64,000 bases of DNA, from the NCBI RefSeq assembly GCF_030463535.1, contig NC_132900.1:30017721-30081720 (forward strand), written 5' to 3'. A program made the position numbers and the translations under genes. This document shows, piece after piece, positions 34,601-44,718 of this stretch. This stretch comes from Salminus brasiliensis (lineage: Eukaryota; Chordata; Actinopteri; Characiformes; Bryconidae). The number at the start of each line of letters is the position of its first letter. Position 1 is the first letter of the stretch. Below the pieces are notes generated by a model. That model was given only the letters and a program-made list of their open reading frames with translations. It did not search any database and had not been told where the DNA came from.

Positions 34601-37600
34601 TTTCTGTCTGATCAGCTGATTCAAGGCTGTGTGTAGTGCTTCGGAGTACGAAACCAAGACAAAATGTGTGTCCAAACTTTTGCATATGACTGTAGCTAAG
34701 TGTGTAAATATTAGTTTTGTTAATTTGGTCCAAAAATGTGTGGACACCCCTTCTAATAAATGCTTTCAGCTACCCCCCAACCCCCCCGCCCCCACACACA
34801 CAACTTGTCTAGTCCCTGTAGAGTACTGCCAATAGAATAGGACTCTCTGGAGCGGATGAACATCATGAACCTATTGGCACTATGCTGCCTAATGCCAGGC
34901 ATGGCATGGCATGGCTAGCAGAGGGGTCCAAAGTCCCCCAGCGTTGAGCTGTGGAGCAGTGGAACTACATGTGTTCTCTGAAATGATGGAAGGTGCTCCA
35001 TCCAGTACTTTAGGATGGGATGACTTGGGGAGTTGGTTTAGGGTGAGGTGGGGTGGTGATCACCGTCAAACATCATGACCTGACTAATGCTCTTGGCGAT
35101 GAATGCAACGAAATCCTCACAGCAGTGTGCCTCCAAACTCTACAGCCTTCTTTCTTGGACAGTAGAGACAATTATTCCATTTGGTGTCCCAATACTTTTG
35201 TCCATATAATTGATATAGCATGATGTAGCATGAATATGTTGCTCCTTCTGCAATTTTACAGTTACACAATTTACTTAGTATGACTGCGCCAACTTGGGAT
35301 TAAATAAATTTGTGATTAATCAAAGGTCATTAGCATTTGACTAGCCAGTCAATATTACCATGGCACCATAGAACCACAGCTACATAATTTACTTAGTATG
35401 ACTGTGTCAACTTGCTAAATTAGGGATTCATCAAAGGTCATTAGCATTAAAAAATAAAATAAAAATCAACTGTCGAGCTACAATGCACAATAAAACCATA
35501 AAACCACCCCGTCACGCAAGGCAAATCTTCTCCAATGCTCCCCCAATGCTCCCCCAAAACCTAGTAGAAAGCCTTCTTCCCTGGACAGTAGAGACAGTTA
35601 CTCCAAATGGTGTCCCAATACTTTTGTCCATATAATTGATATATAAGAGTAGCATGATTTGCAGCAGTTGAGAATGAGAATATGCTGCTACTATTGCAAT
35701 TTTACAGCTACACAATTTACTTAGTATAACTGTGCCAACTTGCTAAATTTGGGATTAACCAAAGGTCATTAGCATTTATTATCCAGTCAATATTACCATA
35801 GATTCATAAAACCACCCCGTCACACCAGGCAAATCTTCCCCAATGCTCCCCCCAAAATCTAGTAGAAAGCCTTCTTCCCTGGACAGTCCCAATACTTTTG
35901 CCCCTATATATAGAGTATAGGGTAGGATTTCTGTGTTTATACCACCAAACACAGAAAACGTTAAATCGATATTTTTGACACTTGAATATTTACAGACGTG
36001 GTTTGCTGTAGTTTAATGAGAATGTCCCTTATATTGCTACTTACGCAATTTTACAGCTACATAATTAACTGTATAACTGTATGTAATAACTGAGTCATAG
36101 CAACAGTGACTAAAGAATACAGAAGAAAAGTGAGGTTAGATTTCTTCCAAGGAACAAAAGCCACGCAAGCCCCTCCCCACCCCATGCCGGTGACTCTAGT
36201 CGTCTGGCACGGTTGTAGCATGGGGTGCCCGTTCCGCTCTGTACGCCTCTGACAGCAGCTTGACCAGGCAGCATGACGCCTTATGTCAGATCACGATATC
36301 AGTGTTATGTCAGCCATCTAACGGCTGGCTACCGAGGGTTACCGCCGTTAGGATGCATGTCTGACAGTTCCGCCAGATGGTACGGTTTTGTTTTCGCAAA
36401 TAGGGCTGTAAGCTCCCACTGAGATGCGGACGATGATGATGATGATGATGATGGCGCTACAAGAAAGGGATGATAGCATGCGGCTGTCGTTCCCTAACTT
36501 TGTTGATTGTATTTTTAAGGCCTTTTTCTGCTTCTTTATGCGGCAAAATGACGGTGCACCTTTCTACTGTGCAGCGCTGCTTCCACAATCAGCTTTAAAA
36601 AAAGTCATGAGAAGGAATCCGTAATTCTGACCTCGTCACAAAATTTAATCATCCCTACAGAACATCGACAAGTAGAGAAGATAGATGAGCTTCATAAACA
36701 AGTGCTGTAGACTGATGTTGTCAAAACAGAACCCTTGAGCCTCAGGCAGCAAAGACATGATTGGATGCATTATGAATTATACAGAAAATTCATTTGACCT
36801 TTTTGACCTTTTCCCAACTTTGCCTTGTCCTTAAGAATTAATGACCCCTGTTCTGATTACCCCAAATTACCCCAAGCAACACTCCTTAGAATTTCAACAT
36901 GAATGGGTGGGGCTAAATAAGCAGATACTGTGTATCGCTGCTGTCCAATAAAAAACGTGGCTTCATTTTTGTCCATTGGTTTGAACCCTTGTACCTGCTT
37001 CTGTACACTGTGTAATTAATAGGGGATGAACGGACCAAAAGAAATGCTCTAAATGTCTTTGAATAAGCTCTTGTTTTACATTGACTTCCATTCAAATGTA
37101 AGTCACAATTTTGGAGATACACGTTTTTCCACTGGACAGTGACGATATGTAAATGTGTTGATTTTTGTGATATCACAAAGACTAAGGTGCTGCCACTGTG
37201 ATCCAAGGATCGCTGGTTTGAATACCGGGTCATGCTACTTGCCATCAGCAGCCAGAGTCTGAGAGAGCACAATTGGCCAATAATTGGGGAGAACTGATGG
37301 CACTTCCTCCCCACATTGCTGCCAGTGTGGCGTCTGTTAGCTGTTGTTTAGGTGGACGTCAAGGGTATTAAAGGAGCTGATCCTGCTTCTGTTGGAGTAA
37401 CTGTCTCTACTGTCCAGGGAAGAGGGCTTTCTACTAGATTTTGGAGGAGCATTGCTGTGTGGATTTGATTGCATTCAGGGACAAGAGCTAAAGTTAGTGA
37501 GGTCAGGATGTTGGATGATGATCACCACCCCACCTTATCATCCCCAACACCCCAAGTCATCCCAAAAGTACTGGATGGAGTAACACAGTAGTTCCACTGC

Positions 37601-39749
37601 TCCCCAGCTCTCAATGCTGGGGGGCTTTATACCCCTCTACTAGCCCACGCCTGGCATTATTAGGCAGCATGGTGCCAATAGGGTCATGATGTTAATCTGC
37701 TCCAGAGAGTCCTATTCTATTGACAGTACTTCTTTCTCTAAGGGACCAGACATTTGTATGTGCATATCTGTGTCAGTAATGGGTGCCACTATAAATTCAT
37801 TTCTAATTCTTTAATTATAATTAATCAATGGATTCTATTGTTTTTAGTAACTGTTCAACTGGAGTCATGGAATTATGAGACCTGCAGTTACGGGACAGGA
37901 CTTACGGGAGCTGCCCAGGCACCATCCTCCCCCGTGCAGATAGATAATGGCCCTCCTCGTCTCTCCGGCTCCTGTCTCCTGCCTGGGCTGATACACCACC
38001 ACCTCCACACCATCGAAAAGCTCTTCCGCCACCTGCACCCGCTCGTCGGAAACGGGCACCACTCGTTCGGCAAACGTGATGAACATCATCACCCCCATGT
38101 AGTCCTTCAGGCCCAGGAGCTCACTGAAGTCTGCCTGGAGGGAGGCGAGGAGGAAGAAGAGAAAGAAGAGAAACTGCATGGGTGGAGTAGGTGAATACGG
38201 ACGATCTGCAGTGAACTCAGGAGTGCTCTGGCAGTAATTCACTTAAAGGCACACTCGCCGAGCTGTTTTACATCTCGACAACTAAACAATACAGCCTCCT
38301 CAGCGTTACCCTAAAGGCCTCGTCCTAAAAACATCTGCATCAGGGCTGCTTATGGGCAAAAACCTGACGATACAAGACGCATTACGATACAGGGGTTACG
38401 ATTCGATAAATTGTGATATATCGCGATACTGGAAGCAAGGCGATATTATTAAAAAATACCAACTTTTTATCCAATCAGAAAAGTGGGATCTGAAGCCAGA
38501 GTACAACACTGCCCTCTAGCGGTCAGGGTTTAAACACAGCGCTAAATGAACCACTGTCTGCTACCAGGGCCGGCCCAAGCCTTTATGGCGCCCTAAGCAG
38601 ATTTTCATTTGGGCCCCCCTAATCCCACCACCTTAGTACCAGATGCTTCATCATTCCATAGGGAGAGAGATAGTGCGCAATACGTTGAAGTGCCCAGCGC
38701 TTTTATCGGCCAGAACCGGTCAGTTTTTAGTGTGGTTATGATGGACACTATTATCCCACAATGCATTGAATGGGTAGAAATGGAATGGGTGAGCTTTTTT
38801 CACGTCTGGACAAATTTGGAAAAAATGGCTGATAAAGAGAGCTTGCAGTGACATTTATCGGCATAGCAACGCTTCATCACTTCCTGTTAGTACAAAACAG
38901 GTTAGTGTGTTAATACCTCCTCCCCAACTCTCCAACTCATCCCAAAAGTACTGGATGGAGCTCCACCACCATCATTCCAGAGAACACAGCTCTTCCACTG
39001 CTCCACAGCTCAATGCTGGGGGCTCTACACCCCTTAACTAGCCCACGCCTGGCATTAGGCAGCATGGTGCCGATAGGTTCATAGTGTTTATCTGCTTCAG
39101 AGGGTCCTATTCTATTGGCAGTACTTCTCTACAGGGACTAGACAAGCTATGTGTGCATTTGAAATATGAATGGGAGATGTCATAGCGCTCAACATGGCAA
39201 CTGTTTACAGATAAAGTCCCACCTCTCAACAAAATGAGCCAATCAGCTGGTTGCTGGTTACCCTGCGAGTGGAGGAACCCCCCTAAACTATTTTTTTTAT
39301 AATGTTTATATTATATTTATCATAATTAATATAAATATTTGACAAAATATGTTTCATATTTGCATACAAAACTTATGCAATGATAGTGTGAAGTGTGTTT
39401 ATATATATATTAGACTGTTTTTTAAATTAGGCATAATATAGAAAAGCCAATCAGACTATTAAATATTTTACATATAAATTTAAATTATATATAAATAGTT
39501 TATATTTATATATATATATTTAATTATTATTTACATATAATACATATAATATTTTAGATTTGTATTTTCATTTAAAAACTGAATAATAATATAATATAAT
39601 GTAATATGATATAATATAAAGCAGTAAATTCAGTTGAAATCGTAATCTGCTTCTCCTGATCCAATAAAACAATTACTTCAGGCTTTGATCAGCTGGATAA
39701 AATAAAATAAAAAATAAATTTAAAAAGTAAATATTTTAAATATATTGTT

Positions 39750-39787
<38 letters not shown>

Positions 39788-39835
39788 TTTATTTACATAT
39801 AATACATATAATATTTTAACATTTTAACAGAAACT

Positions 39836-39885
<50 letters not shown>

Positions 39886-42309
39886 ATTGTATTATCATTT
39901 AAAAACTGAAATATAATATAATATTAGTATAATTTAATATAAAAAAAAAAAATATAATATAATATAAAGCAGAGGTTATCAGCCTTCCCCCTAATGGAGA
40001 TGTACCTTCCTGAAGAGTTCAGTTGAAATCATAATCTGCTTCTCCTGATCCGACTAATCAATCTCTTCAGAGGCTTTGATCAGCTGGATCAGGAGTGTTA
40101 GATCGGGGGTGGGAACAGAACTGTAGGAAGGTCGCAGGCTTAGAACACTTGACTCAGACGAAGGTTTGCCAGCTTCACTCTGCATATTTAATGTTCTCCT
40201 TGCTTAAACACAGCAGACGAAGATCGAGAAGGACTTCATTTTTAATTATTAACTTTGCTGATTAAATATTAATATTAAAAGTATATTACATTAAATAAGT
40301 CATTTAATGAGTTGTACTGTGATTGACCATCTGACACACAAAAGTGTGCAGAACTACACGACTGCAGTTGGGAACCCCTGGCTTAGAGTCCTCACACCTT
40401 CCGCCGGCACCTCCCCCCCACCACACCCCCCACCTCCACCCCCCCACCTGCCCCTGCAAAGCTAGGAACACCAGCTCATTAATGCTCCCATGTCAGTGTT
40501 CCCTGCCCTGAGGCTTCAGCTGCACGCAGTCCAACAAGCCCTTTTCATTTCATGGTGGCTTCAACAGTTTCCAAGCATCCGCCAAGCATCTGTCGGAGTG
40601 TGAGTAATTGGACTGTAATAAACAGGGCGGTGATGGATCGTGTTTTGCAAAGTGTCAGCTTCAGAAAATACACTGGACCTGGCTTACGTTAACGGGCCGA
40701 CATCATGGAAAACTTCACTTTGCGTTATTTAATTTTAGAGATTAGGAGCTGGATGTGGTGCGTAAACACTGCTACAGTTCCCGCCACGGCTCATTTAGTC
40801 CATATCTGGCACATAAGCTGCAAAAACAACCTGTTTTAAATTCACATGCTATCTTGTGATGTCACAGAAACCAATCTGCATAATCGGACTATGCTTGTTT
40901 TAGCCCCGCCCATTCTCACTGAAGTTATGAACCAGGTGTGCAGAAACTATTTATAGAAATAAATTTGAATTCCCTTTTAAAGCAGCATTATGCAAAAATT
41001 GGTATTTTTGCCCCGGGGCTCCCCCTACAGTTGTGGAGCCTAATTCACTTTTACGTCACTGCAGTAAATACAAATCACGGTTTGACCGCCCCCTCATGGA
41101 CAGCTGTACACGTGCATTTCTGAACAAGCTAAACAAGCTGAACATCTGAGGCAGCAGAGTAATCCTATAGGATTTTACACAAATATGACTAAGGGTATAT
41201 GGGTCACGCAGCATTATGCAGTTCTGTGAAGAGGTCACGTGAAGATTTTTGGGCCCCATGAAAAAATATATTACACTGGGCCCCACCTCTCGAACAATTC
41301 TGCCGAAAATACTCAAATAATGCATCATTTAGGGCCCCTTTCATGCACAGGCCTTTGCATTGCTTCCCTCCCTGGTGCAGCTCCACCAGAGTTCCACAGT
41401 GCAGCAGCAGCGTCCGGCCTGGGACGGCTATGACGGGTCAGTGGAGCATCAGCGTGATCCTGAAGCTGCTACCACTCGACGCTAAAGTAAATATCTGTAT
41501 TTAATAAAAATGTTTATTATTATGGGATATTTAACACTTTAACAACGCTCTGACCTCAGCAAATCAGTGAGCTTTAAGTCTGTAGAACTGCATCAGAGCC
41601 ATTCAACCAAGCTTAGCACGGCCTTTCAATGGAGGTCAATGTATTAATAACTGATTTAATTCAATTTGGAGCATTTCTATTGGTCCCTTGTTCTCGAAAT
41701 TCAGGCATGAAGTAAAGCACCAGCCAGATTTACGCTGCGCCAGACAAAGTGAAGTTCACCGCTCCGAACCCTGGAGTGAGTGAAAGACTTAGGGCCCTGT
41801 CAGCAGCCCCATGAATAAATATTGATTTCCATAATAGGGCCTATTATTAGAACAGGTGCTAGAGCCCGCTGCTCGGATTATGATCTGACATAATCTGTTG
41901 TAACTGCCACTGCGCCTCGCAGTACTTAGGCCTCCACACGAGCCTGAAACACTCGGTTATAGCAGTAATGTCCAATAGGCACACCGTGTCCCGCAGTTGT
42001 GTAAGAACCGTGCCGGCCTCAGGACTGCTGCAGCTCATAGAACTGAATGAATACTGAGAGAATTAAAACCACAGCCGGAAACACTGTCCAGCAGAACTGC
42101 AGGAACTGCATTGGGTCGTGGGTGGAATTCATGCTGAGGTGAAGAGGCTGCAGCTAATAATCAATAATAATAATTAAAAAAAAATTAATTGTATTTATAA
42201 TAGCCAGAGACAACACTAGCAACCCTATACAAGCTCTAACCTGCAGATCTGACCATGCACAGTTCACACAGCATATCCAGCATTACTGACCCGAATTAAT
42301 GAGAGAGAG

Positions 42310-42361
<52 letters not shown>

Positions 42362-42561
42362 CGCGCTGCAGCCCTCAGCCCCTGTTTAAAGTTATGTTGG
42401 AGAAGCTGGAGCTGTTTTACCAGGTGGCTCAAACTTCTGAAGAAGCAGTCCGTGAACATGAGCTTCCATCTCTCCTCCACGTTGTCCGGAATGGGCAGAT
42501 AAACGTAATAGGCCGTGAACGCGCCCAGCACCAGGAACAGGAGCACTCCTTTAGACCGCAT
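31075..42561 (-). CDS. nceh1: Neutral cholesterol ester hydrolase 1, complete five-exon gene
   Basis: Hormone-sensitive-lipase-family serine hydrolase that cleaves cholesteryl esters and ether-lipid acetates at the ER membrane, with its catalytic domain in the lumen. Exons (minus strand): 42561-42421, 38134-37906, 34338-34269, 32567-32396, 31695-31075. All four introns start GT and end AG, and the joins are in frame, giving 410 aa, against about 408 aa in mammals. Seen: a hydrophobic anchor at about 5-22, HGGGW oxyanion motif at 114-118, GDSAG with nucleophile S192, D350 in YDVLRDDG, H380 in FHG, and glycosylation sequons N285 and N299. The HGGGW form and the C-terminal pattern separate it from AADAC (HGGGF). 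Teleosts can carry two copies (a and b); I cannot tell which this is. It converges with the GPCR gene. Confidence 0.95.
31930..32185 (-). mobile_element. SINE-like element in nceh1 intron 4
   Basis: Starts with an A/T-rich tail and 'ttctccccaatttagctg', then 'agagcgcgccatctacc'. Same family as 24890-25205 and 58585-58835, same orientation as nceh1. With the next element it fills most of the 700-bp intron. Confidence 0.6.
32186..32332 (-). mobile_element. Family A MITE fragment in nceh1 intron 4
   Basis: 'catccaacatcctgacctca', 'ctggacagtagagacagtta' and the terminus 'gtcccaatacttttgtcc' are present; the other half is missing. Confidence 0.75.
32396..32567 (-). CDS. nceh1: nceh1 exon 4 (residues 147-204), catalytic serine
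   Basis: 172 bp. The acceptor 'tatgcag' precedes G|TAC and the donor is GTGAGA. It encodes YRLAPAHHFP, DVYRVVKYL and VAVSGDSAGGNLAAA, with nucleophile S192 in GDSAG, and ends ...VAQQ in phase 0. Confidence 0.95.
32985..33180 (+). mobile_element. L2-type LINE 3' end with (TTGA)n tail, nceh1 intron 3
   Basis: 'gaggatggatttccctttt', 'gagtcttggttcctctca', 'tctctgtaaagctgcg' and 'gttgaaaagagccctatat', followed by a short TTGA tandem tail at about 33157-33180, are typical of the 3' end of fish L2-type LINEs. It is 5'-truncated. A second copy without the tandem tail lies at 53640-53885. Confidence 0.65.
33160..34268. other. Remainder of nceh1 intron 3
   Basis: Holds a fragment of the palindromic MITE (33370-33410) and one copy (34096-34195) of a block that recurs several times beyond exon 3. 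Nothing else is recognised. Confidence 0.4.
34269..34338 (-). CDS. nceh1: nceh1 exon 3 (residues 124-147)
   Basis: A 70-bp micro-exon. The acceptor 'ctgcag' precedes GAATGGG; the donor GTGAGT follows. It encodes MGPYDLLARQMVTELN then AVVVSV, with split codons at both ends (Arg, then the Glu of the VSVEYRL strand). It is easily missed by gene finders because of its size and flanking GA/GAGC simple repeats (34350-34443). Confidence 0.93.
34725..35210 (-). mobile_element. Near-complete family A MITE in nceh1 intron 2
   Basis: Runs from 'gtccaaaaatgtgtggacac' to 'gtcccaatacttttgtccat', about 490 bp, with all landmarks in order. It is one of the most complete copies in the window and a useful reference for the family. 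Confidence 0.85.
35530..35915 (-). mobile_element. Two truncated family A ends
   Basis: Pieces at about 35560-35632 and 35850-35905, each with 'ctagtagaaagccttctt' and the 'cccaatacttttg' terminus, embedded in the tandem block. Confidence 0.7.
36061..36926. other. nceh1 intron 2, mostly unresolved
   Basis: Contains a (GAT)n run at 36432-36452. No exon or clear transposon is recognised. Confidence 0.35.
36927..37155. mobile_element. Palindromic MITE, copy 2, nceh1 intron 2
   Basis: The left end 'tatcgctgctgtccaataaa' and right end 'ccactggacagtgacgatat' are inverted repeats, with the same interior as 13745-13968. Confidence 0.75.
37185..37325 (+). mobile_element. SINE-like element with B-box-like motif
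   Basis: 'ggatcgctggtttgaatacc', then 'ccatcagcagccagagtctg' and 'gagagcacaattggcc'. Relative of the elements at 19190 and 19942, and the reverse of those at 31930 and 58585. Confidence 0.6.
37350..37760 (+). mobile_element. Family A MITE in nceh1 intron 2
   Basis: Nearly whole interior in forward order: 'actgtctctactgtccagg', 'ggtcaggatgttggatga', 'gggctttatacccctctac' and 'gtcctattctattgacag'. It ends about 150 bp from exon 2. Confidence 0.8.
37906..38134 (-). CDS. nceh1: nceh1 exon 2 (residues 48-124)
   Basis: 229 bp. The acceptor AG is at 38136-38135 after a pyrimidine-rich tract; the donor GTAAGT follows 37906; exit phase is 1. It encodes ADFSELLGLKDYMG through DGVEV and the oxyanion motif IIYLHGGGWCLGSS. 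The split Arg codon is completed by exon 3. Confidence 0.94.
38340..38640. mobile_element. Two hAT-like MITE fragments, nceh1 intron 1
   Basis: About 38340-38455 is rich in 'acgatac' and 'atatcgcgatac' strings. About 38566-38640 begins 'cagggccggcccaagcc', a CAGGGCCGG-type terminus. Neither encodes protein; boundaries are approximate. Confidence 0.45.
38925..39165 (+). mobile_element. Family A MITE, 3' half, nceh1 intron 1
   Basis: 'catcccaaaagtactggatg', 'ccactgctccacagctcaat', 'tagcccacgcctggcatta' and 'ctctacagggactagacaag' in forward order. Confidence 0.8.
39290..39975. repeat. AT-rich block with (TA)n tracts and a local duplication
   Basis: Almost pure A/T with TA runs at about 39760-39785 and 39838-39882. 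A GC-richer island at 39625-39700 ('aatctgcttctcctgatcc', 'ggctttgatcagctggat') is repeated at 40025-40095, so the AT-rich block lies between two copies of the same MITE-like sequence. Confidence 0.7.
39976..40150. mobile_element. MITE-like element, fuller copy of 39625-39700
   Basis: 'cttcctgaagagttcagttg', 'taatctgcttctcctgatcc' and 'gctggatcaggagtgttag'. Relatives with 'ggagaactccttcctgtag' occur at 55490-55690. Confidence 0.5.
40413..40454 (-). promoter_or_regulatory. Potential G-quadruplex in nceh1 intron 1 (sense strand)
   Basis: C runs at 40413-40419, 40426-40431, 40439-40445 and 40451-40454 give four G runs (7, 6, 7 and 4) with 5-7 nt loops on the minus strand, which is the nceh1 RNA sense. 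The spacing satisfies the usual quadruplex pattern. Any function is inference. Confidence 0.5.
41200..42300. other. nceh1 intron 1, mostly unresolved
   Basis: Holds 'gggccccatgaaaaaatat' and 'actgggccccacctctcg', a probable MITE trace, and a palindromic-MITE fragment at 41595-41720. No exon is recognised. Confidence 0.35.
42301..42359. repeat. (GA)n-(CA)n-(GA)n microsatellite next to nceh1 exon 1
   Basis: A purine-rich run 61 bp inside intron 1. On the RNA sense strand it is a CU-rich tract close to the exon 1 donor. Confidence 0.9.
42421..42561 (-). CDS. nceh1: nceh1 exon 1 (residues 1-47)
   Basis: Starts at ATG 42561 (MRSKGVLLFL) and encodes the N-terminal signal anchor (about residues 5-22, ending near AYYVYLPIP). 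It closes at ...RSLSHL before the donor GTAAAA at 42420-42415. Frame phase at the exit is 0. The family's human member begins with the same MRS and carries YYVY-x-PLP at the same place, supporting both start and frame. No upstream in-frame ATG is needed. Confidence 0.92.
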
Positions 42562-42880
42562 GCTTAAAAACTGCACTGGCGCAGATTCCTCCTCCTCCTC
42601 GAGCGCGCGAACGGCTCAGCGTCTGTCAGCGCTCGTGCTTAACGGCGCGCTCACTTCGGAGTAAATCCGGGAGGGGAGGGAGTGTGTGTGTGTATGTGTG
42701 TGTGCGTGTGTGTGTGTACGTGTGTGTGTGGGTGCAGGAAGGGAGGAGGAGGAGGGGGGCGATTAATTTTGGAACGGACGGAGCCGGCACGTGTGCGCGT
42801 CTCCGAGCGAACATGATCAGGCGCGTGGCGCCGTTCTCGACGGAATTCCGAAGAGGCGATTCGAAGGGGCTGACTCGTGA
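42562..42880 (-). promoter_or_regulatory. nceh1: nceh1 5' UTR / GC-rich promoter region
   Basis: CpG-rich DNA directly upstream of the nceh1 start, unlike the AT-rich surroundings, with strings such as 'gagcgcgcgaacggctcagc' and 'gcgcgtggcgccg'. A GGGAGGGGAGGG box (42669-42682) resembles an Sp1-type site. No TATA box is obvious. A GT-rich repeat (42683-42730) interrupts it. The transcription start is not located. Confidence 0.55.
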
Positions 42881-42944
42881 AGGAGTCGGTCACTTGAACC
42901 GACTCCTTCAAACCAACCGGTGGAGTCCGTTCACAAGCCCGAAC

Positions 42945-42969
42945 TTTTTTTTTTTTTTTTTTTTTTTTT
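42945..42969. repeat. Poly(T) tract, 25 T
   Basis: Twenty-five T followed by A/T-rich sequence, upstream of nceh1. Confidence 0.85.
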
Positions 42970-43079
42970 GGAGCGTAGAAATGAAATTAAATAAAAATAA
43001 AATTAATTGTATCAATTATTAAGTATTAATTTGTTAATTAATTTTTTTAAAAAAATAAATAATAAATTATTCTCTCTCG

Positions 43080-44391
43080 AAGACCAAAGCTGCCAAAACA
43101 GCTCTAAGCCCTCTAAGCATGGACTCCTCAAGACCTCTGAAGGTGTCCTGTGGTCTCTGGCATGACCCTTAGGTCATAGCACTTTTGGTAAATACAGACC
43201 ACTGCATACCAGGAAGACCTGCCTGGAGTTCTGGAGATGTTCTGGAGATGTTCTGGAGATGTTCTACGCTTTCAACACATCATCTTCAACTTGGGCTAAT
43301 ACTGCAGACTAATAGGCGCCGTTGGAACCAGATAATCGATGTTATTCACTCCACCTGTCGGTAGTTTTAATGTTATGGCTGATCGGTGTATATTTACTGT
43401 ATGTACACAGCCACACGCGCACGTTCAAAAGAATCGGTTCACTGAATCTAACGCCATCGGAGTCCAGCGGGCTCAGGTGGCGCGCGCTGCGCTCGCGTGG
43501 GTTTCCCCTACGCATGCTAGCGCTGGCCCGGTTAGCATTAGCTAAGTGTGTAAGAAGGGGTTCGGTGAGAATTCCTCCGAAATCGTCGCCGTTTGTAGTG
43601 TGAACATGTGGGGACGATGGGATTTTACCTCAAAAACAAAAGTCAAACGCTAAAATAAATGATGGTTTTCGCTTTTTGAGCACCGAAAAGTGAGCTCGCG
43701 GGTGTGTGGGCTGCTCGAGCTCTGTGCTCAAGGAAAAGGTGTTTGGCCTGTGACATCCCGGTCCGCTAAATATAACCCCTCAGCGGGACCGGATCAGGTG
43801 TTAGTAACCGGAGCTCATTAACGTTTTCATTCACCGTGAGGCTGAAAGAGGTTTTATTAGGGGTTAATTCATCTCGTTAGACACTTTAAAGTTTATCATG
43901 TTTAATATATATTTTAGGCTTTAAAAAAAAAAAAAAATCTGAGAAATCTTTGTTATTACATTAAATAATGCATTATAATAAATAAAAAAATCACAAAATA
44001 TTATAAATAACCATAATAACATATAATACATTTGATACATAATAATTAATTAAGATAAATAAGACATTAAAATAATGCTTTCTGAAATCTGCTCCCTGGT
44101 GGTTTATTCATGCACTGCATGCATCAGAAAAGTAAGTATAGATTTCTATAATATTATTTTCTATGTTTTAGAAAGACAGCTTAAAAGACAGCTGTGAGCA
44201 ATACATTATGAATATATGAAATATGATGCAAAAGAAAAGTAATATTCGCAAAAATTATTATTATTATTGTTATAATTATTTTTTGTAAGAACTGGCCAGA
44301 AAATTAATTAAATTAAATTTGACCATGTGGATTTTGCTGGCAATTATTTAATGGTTCAGTCTTTGAAAGCGTAAAGTTTGTGTATGTGTAA
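43080..44391. other. Intergenic upstream of nceh1
   Basis: Includes a second CpG-rich patch at about 43440-43800 that could be an upstream promoter or part of a CpG island, and an AT-rich stretch at 43900-44090. A 13-bp unit 'ttctggagatg' plus 'tt' repeats three times at 43225-43262. No exon is recognised. Confidence 0.35.
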
Positions 44392-44592
44392 ATGAGGGCA
44401 TATCGTTGCTGTTCAAGGAAAAACATGTATCTCCAAAATGATGTCTTTACAGGAGAAGGCAAAAACGGTCTTAACTTTGAATGGAAGTTGATGTGAAATA
44501 AGAGCTTATTCCAAGTCATTTAGAGCATTTCTAAAATGGATAACTGGAGATAACTGGAGATACATGTTTTTCATTGAACGGCAGCGATATAT
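44392..44592. mobile_element. Palindromic MITE, copy 3
   Basis: The left end 'catatcgttgctgttcaagg' and right end 'cattgaacggcagcgatat' are inverted repeats. 'gatacatg' and 'catgtatc' arms are intact, and there is a small internal duplication of 'ataactggag'. Confidence 0.75.
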
Positions 44593-44718
44593 ATTGAATC
44601 TAAATGACCATCTGCTTTGCCTGGATCAGTGTAGAAATGAAAGCTCTACCGGACGTTCTGCCAGGAGACTCTACTGCAGGGTCCCCTTTATCAGCCAATC
44701 ACCAGCCTCCACCTGTGT

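Larger units (their letters stand above)
34096..36060. repeat. Partly tandem repeat block around nceh1 exon 3
   Basis: The motif 'caaaggtcat(t/c)agcattt' occurs at 34096, 35321, 35432 and 35760, and 'aaaccaccccgtcac' at 34181, 35501 and 35808. 'cacaatttacttagtat' and family A ends are interleaved. Copies to the right of the exon form irregular tandem units of about 110-330 bp. Exon 3 (34269-34338) lies between the first copy and the rest. Confidence 0.75.

Noticed and set aside
37754..38194. 146-residue + strand open frame at nceh1 exon 2
   Set aside because: It is the antisense of exon 2, which has good splice sites and family similarity on the minus strand.
42283..42420. Extension of nceh1 exon 1 past the donor
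   Set aside because: The extra frame runs into the GA/CA microsatellite. A GT donor at 42420 in phase 0 joins exactly to exon 2, giving the expected family length.
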